A stretch of 64,000 nucleotides of DNA from Pandoraea sp. (GTDB lineage: Bacteria; Pseudomonadota; Gammaproteobacteria; Burkholderiales; Burkholderiaceae), in assembly GCF_004297875.1 (NCBI RefSeq), contig NZ_SCSK01000053.1:1-64000 (forward strand), given 5' to 3'. Both the position numbers and the translations under genes were made by a program. The notes beneath the pieces were generated by a model. The model made no database searches and was not told where the DNA came from. It worked only from the letters and a program-made list of their open reading frames with translations. Below, piece after piece: positions 62,026 to 64,000 of this stretch. Position 1 is the first letter of the stretch; each line of letters starts with the position of its first letter.

Positions 62026-64000
62026 GATGGCTCCTTGATGGGTGTGTCGGGTAAATGGCGACGCCGGTAGGCGCTGTAGTAGAGCAGCGGGATAACGACG
62101 AGGGTGAGCAGGGTCGAGACCAGAATGCCGAAGATCAGCGAGATCGCCAGGCCGTTGAAAATCGGGTCGTCGAGAATGAACAGCGAGCCGATCATCGCCG
62201 CCAGCGCGGTGAGCAGAATCGGCTGCGCGCGGGTGGCGGCCGAGCGCACGATGGCCTGCTTGAAGGGTATGCCTTCGGCGACCTGCAGATTGATGAAATC
62301 GACCAGCAGGATAGAGTTGCGCACGATAATGCCGGCCAGCGCGATCATGCCGATCATCGAGGTCGCCGTGAATTGCGCGCCGAGCAGGGCGTGTCCCGGC
62401 ATGACGCCGATAATGGTCAGCGGGATTGGCGCCATGATGATCAGCGGCGTCAGGTACGAGCCGAATTCGGCTACCACCAGCAAATAGATCAGCAACAGGC
62501 CGACCGCATAGGCCACGCCCATGTCGCGGAACGTCTCATACGTGATTTGCCACTCGCCGTCCCATTTGATCGAATACGCGCGGTAGGGGTCGGCCGGCTG
62601 CCGGATAAACCACTCGCCCAGCTTGCCGCCGCCGGGCACGCTCAAGTTCGCCAGCCGGCTGCGCATCTCGAACATGCCGTAAAGCGGGCTGTCGACCTTG
62701 CCGGCCATGTCACCCACGACGTAGACCACCGGCAAAAGATCCTTGTGATAAATCGGCTGCTCGACGGTGTCGTCTCGCACCCGCAGTAGTTCGGACAGCG
62801 GCACGAGCTGCCCTTGCGCGCCTCGCGCGCCCAGGGCGAGCAGCGCGGCGTCGTCGCCCGTGAGGCGGGCCGGCAGCGCCAGGCGCACTGCGCTCGGATA
62901 TTTGCTGCCGTCGTGCAGGTAGGTGACGTCTTCGCCGCTGAGGCCGGCACGCAGCGTCCGTGCCACGTCCTGTTGCGAGATGCCGAGCAGGCCGGCCTTG
63001 CGGCGGTCGAGCTCGAAGGTGCGCTGCGGCGCCTGCGCGATCGTACTGTCATCGACGTCCACTACGCCTGGCGTGGTGTCGAACACATGCCGCACGCTCT
63101 TTGCCACGGCCATGCGCCCCTGCGCGGTCGGTCCGTAGACTTCCGCGACGATCGGCGCGAGCACGGGGGGCCCGGGCGGCACCTCGACGACCTTGATGCG
63201 CGCGCCGTATTGCCTGGCGATGGCGGTCAGCGCCGGGCGCACCGCGGTGGCGATCGCATGGCTTTGCCGATGGCGCATCGATTGATCGACCAGATTGGCC
63301 TGGATGTCGCCCACGTTGCCGCCGGCGCGCAGGTAATACTGCCTCACCAGGCCATTGAAATTGATCGGCGCGCTGAGTCCGGCATAGGCCTGATAAGTCG
63401 TCATCTCTGGCACGCTCGCCAGATAGGCGCCCATCTGATGGAGGGCCGCCGCGGTGCGTTCGAGCGGGGTGCCTGCCGGCATGTCGACCACCACCTGGAA
63501 TTCCGACTTGTTGTCGAACGGCAGCATCTTCAGAATCACCAGCTTGAAGGCCGGCAGCAGTAGCGACACGACGATCGCGCAAGCCACGCCGAACCATAGC
63601 AGCCCGCGATTGCGGGTGCCGCGGGCGTCGTCGAGAAACGGCGTCAATACGCGCTCGAAAAAGGGCTCGAGCCTGGCGCGCAAGCCCGGCTTGGCAACAT
63701 GCTGCGTGTGGCGCAGCCAGACGCGCGAGAGCCACGGGGTGACGACGAAGGCCACCGTCAGGGAAATTGCCATGCCCATGCTGGCGTTGATCGGAATCGG
63801 GCTCATGTAGGGCCCCATCAGCCCGGTCACGAAAGCCATCGGCAAGAGGGCGGCGATCACCGTAAGGGTGGCCAGAATGGTCGGTCCGCCGACCTCGTCG
63901 ACGGCTTTCGGGATGATCGCGACGAGCGACTTGCCCGGCTCGAGCGCGCGATGCCGATGGATGTTCTCCACCACCACGATCGCGTCATCGACCAGTATGC
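62022..64000 (-). CDS. RND-family efflux permease (N-terminus cut by window edge)
   Basis: Inner-membrane proton-driven RND pump. The reading frame is open to the right edge and begins in the window with ILVDDAIVVVENI, typical of the helix-4 region, so the start and first part are missing. The visible 659 residues include the second periplasmic loop and the C-terminal membrane domain (IALAGIIVRNSILLVDFI). The ORF track's start at 63977 is an internal GTG. The substrate class is not clear; the neighbours (TolC channel, DUF2892, SQR-like enzyme) suggest a link to sulfide or reactive sulfur stress. Confidence 0.88.
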   Translation of the reverse strand, partial: ILVDDAIVVVENIHRHRALEPGKSLVAIIPKAVDEVGGPTILATLTVIAALLPMAFVTGLMGPYMSPIPINASMGMAISLTVAFVVTPWLSRVWLRHTQHVAKPGLRARLEPFFERVLTPFLDDARGTRNRGLLWFGVACAIVVSLLLPAFKLVILKMLPFDNKSEFQVVVDMPAGTPLERTAAALHQMGAYLASVPEMTTYQAYAGLSAPINFNGLVRQYYLRAGGNVGDIQANLVDQSMRHRQSHAIATAVRPALTAIARQYGARIKVVEVPPGPPVLAPIVAEVYGPTAQGRMAVAKSVRHVFDTTPGVVDVDDSTIAQAPQRTFELDRRKAGLLGISQQDVARTLRAGLSGEDVTYLHDGSKYPSAVRLALPARLTGDDAALLALGARGAQGQLVPLSELLRVRDDTVEQPIYHKDLLPVVYVVGDMAGKVDSPLYGMFEMRSRLANLSVPGGGKLGEWFIRQPADPYRAYSIKWDGEWQITYETFRDMGVAYAVGLLLIYLLVVAEFGSYLTPLIIMAPIPLTIIGVMPGHALLGAQFTATSMIGMIALAGIIVRNSILLVDFINLQVAEGIPFKQAIVRSAATRAQPILLTALAAMIGSLFILDDPIFNGLAISLIFGILVSTLLTLVVIPLLYYSAYRRRHLPDTPIKEPS

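Noticed and set aside
1-64000. tRNA/rRNA genes, CRISPR arrays, IS elements or prophage
   Set aside because: No transposase-, integrase- or Cas-like ORF, no regular spaced repeats and no tRNA-like cloverleaf were noticed on reading; a tRNAscan or ISfinder search was not possible.

Overview
The window looks like a chromosomal segment of a high-GC beta-proteobacterium, most likely of the order Burkholderiales (a Burkholderia/Pandoraea/Ralstonia-like organism). The box (aerobic benzoyl-CoA) pathway with a BoxR regulator, a malonate decarboxylase operon, a Gram-negative pel operon and a sigma-54-controlled 3-hydroxybutyrate dehydrogenase all fit that group, but the genus cannot be fixed from the sequence alone. 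No rRNA, tRNA, CRISPR array, insertion sequence or phage gene was seen. Coding density is high and gene order is operon-like throughout.

Layout. (1) 1-4.2 kb: two ATPase genes of a Liv-type ABC importer (livF cut by the window edge, livG), a divergent sigma-54 enhancer-binding protein and 3-hydroxybutyrate dehydrogenase. Three sigma-54-type promoters and two copies of a GTCTC-N6-GAGAC palindrome tie them together as one probable regulon. (2) 4.3-13.4 kb: a seven-gene minus-strand operon (two tandem amidohydrolase-2 paralogues, UbiD decarboxylase, UbiX prenyltransferase, COG0523 metallochaperone, NCS2 purine/pyrimidine permease, 8-oxoguanine-deaminase-like amidohydrolase) with a divergent LysR regulator. 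Its substrate is unknown. One amidohydrolase paralogue has lost the HxH metal motif. (3) 13.4-23.8 kb: the benzoate box cluster: alpha/beta hydrolase, benzoate-CoA ligase, boxD and a DUF4863 gene on the minus strand, and boxR, boxC, boxB, boxA on the plus strand. Both sides carry the same operator/-35 module. (4) 23.8-27.5 kb: a hypothetical gene, a DHA2 drug exporter and VOC protein with a divergent TetR regulator and a clear operator, and a GlcG/HbpS gene. (5) 27.6-33.4 kb: a second COG0523 protein with a YtcJ-like amidohydrolase, a sodium:solute symporter and a DUF3311 protein, then an M23 peptidase. (6) 33.4-48.7 kb: an AT-rich leader followed by pelABCDEFG, a stand-alone PelA-hydrolase-like gene and a galE-type epimerase, for Pel (GalNAc/GalN) biofilm polysaccharide. 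(7) 48.9-57.6 kb: mdcABCDEGH malonate decarboxylase with an MFS transporter and divergent LysR (mdcR). (8) 57.8-64 kb: a diguanylate cyclase, then an RND pump (truncated by the window edge), DUF2892 protein, TolC-type channel and SQR-like flavoprotein.

How it works together. Regions 1-3, 5 and 7 are catabolic modules, each with its own transporter and/or regulator, feeding acetyl-CoA/TCA metabolism from ketone bodies or PHB monomers, an unidentified (hetero)aromatic carboxylate, benzoate, an amide-type compound and malonate. Region 6 makes an exopolysaccharide whose export is expected to need c-di-GMP through PelD; the GGDEF protein in region 8 could contribute to that pool. Starts were moved from the ORF track wherever a better ribosome-binding site or overlap supported it.
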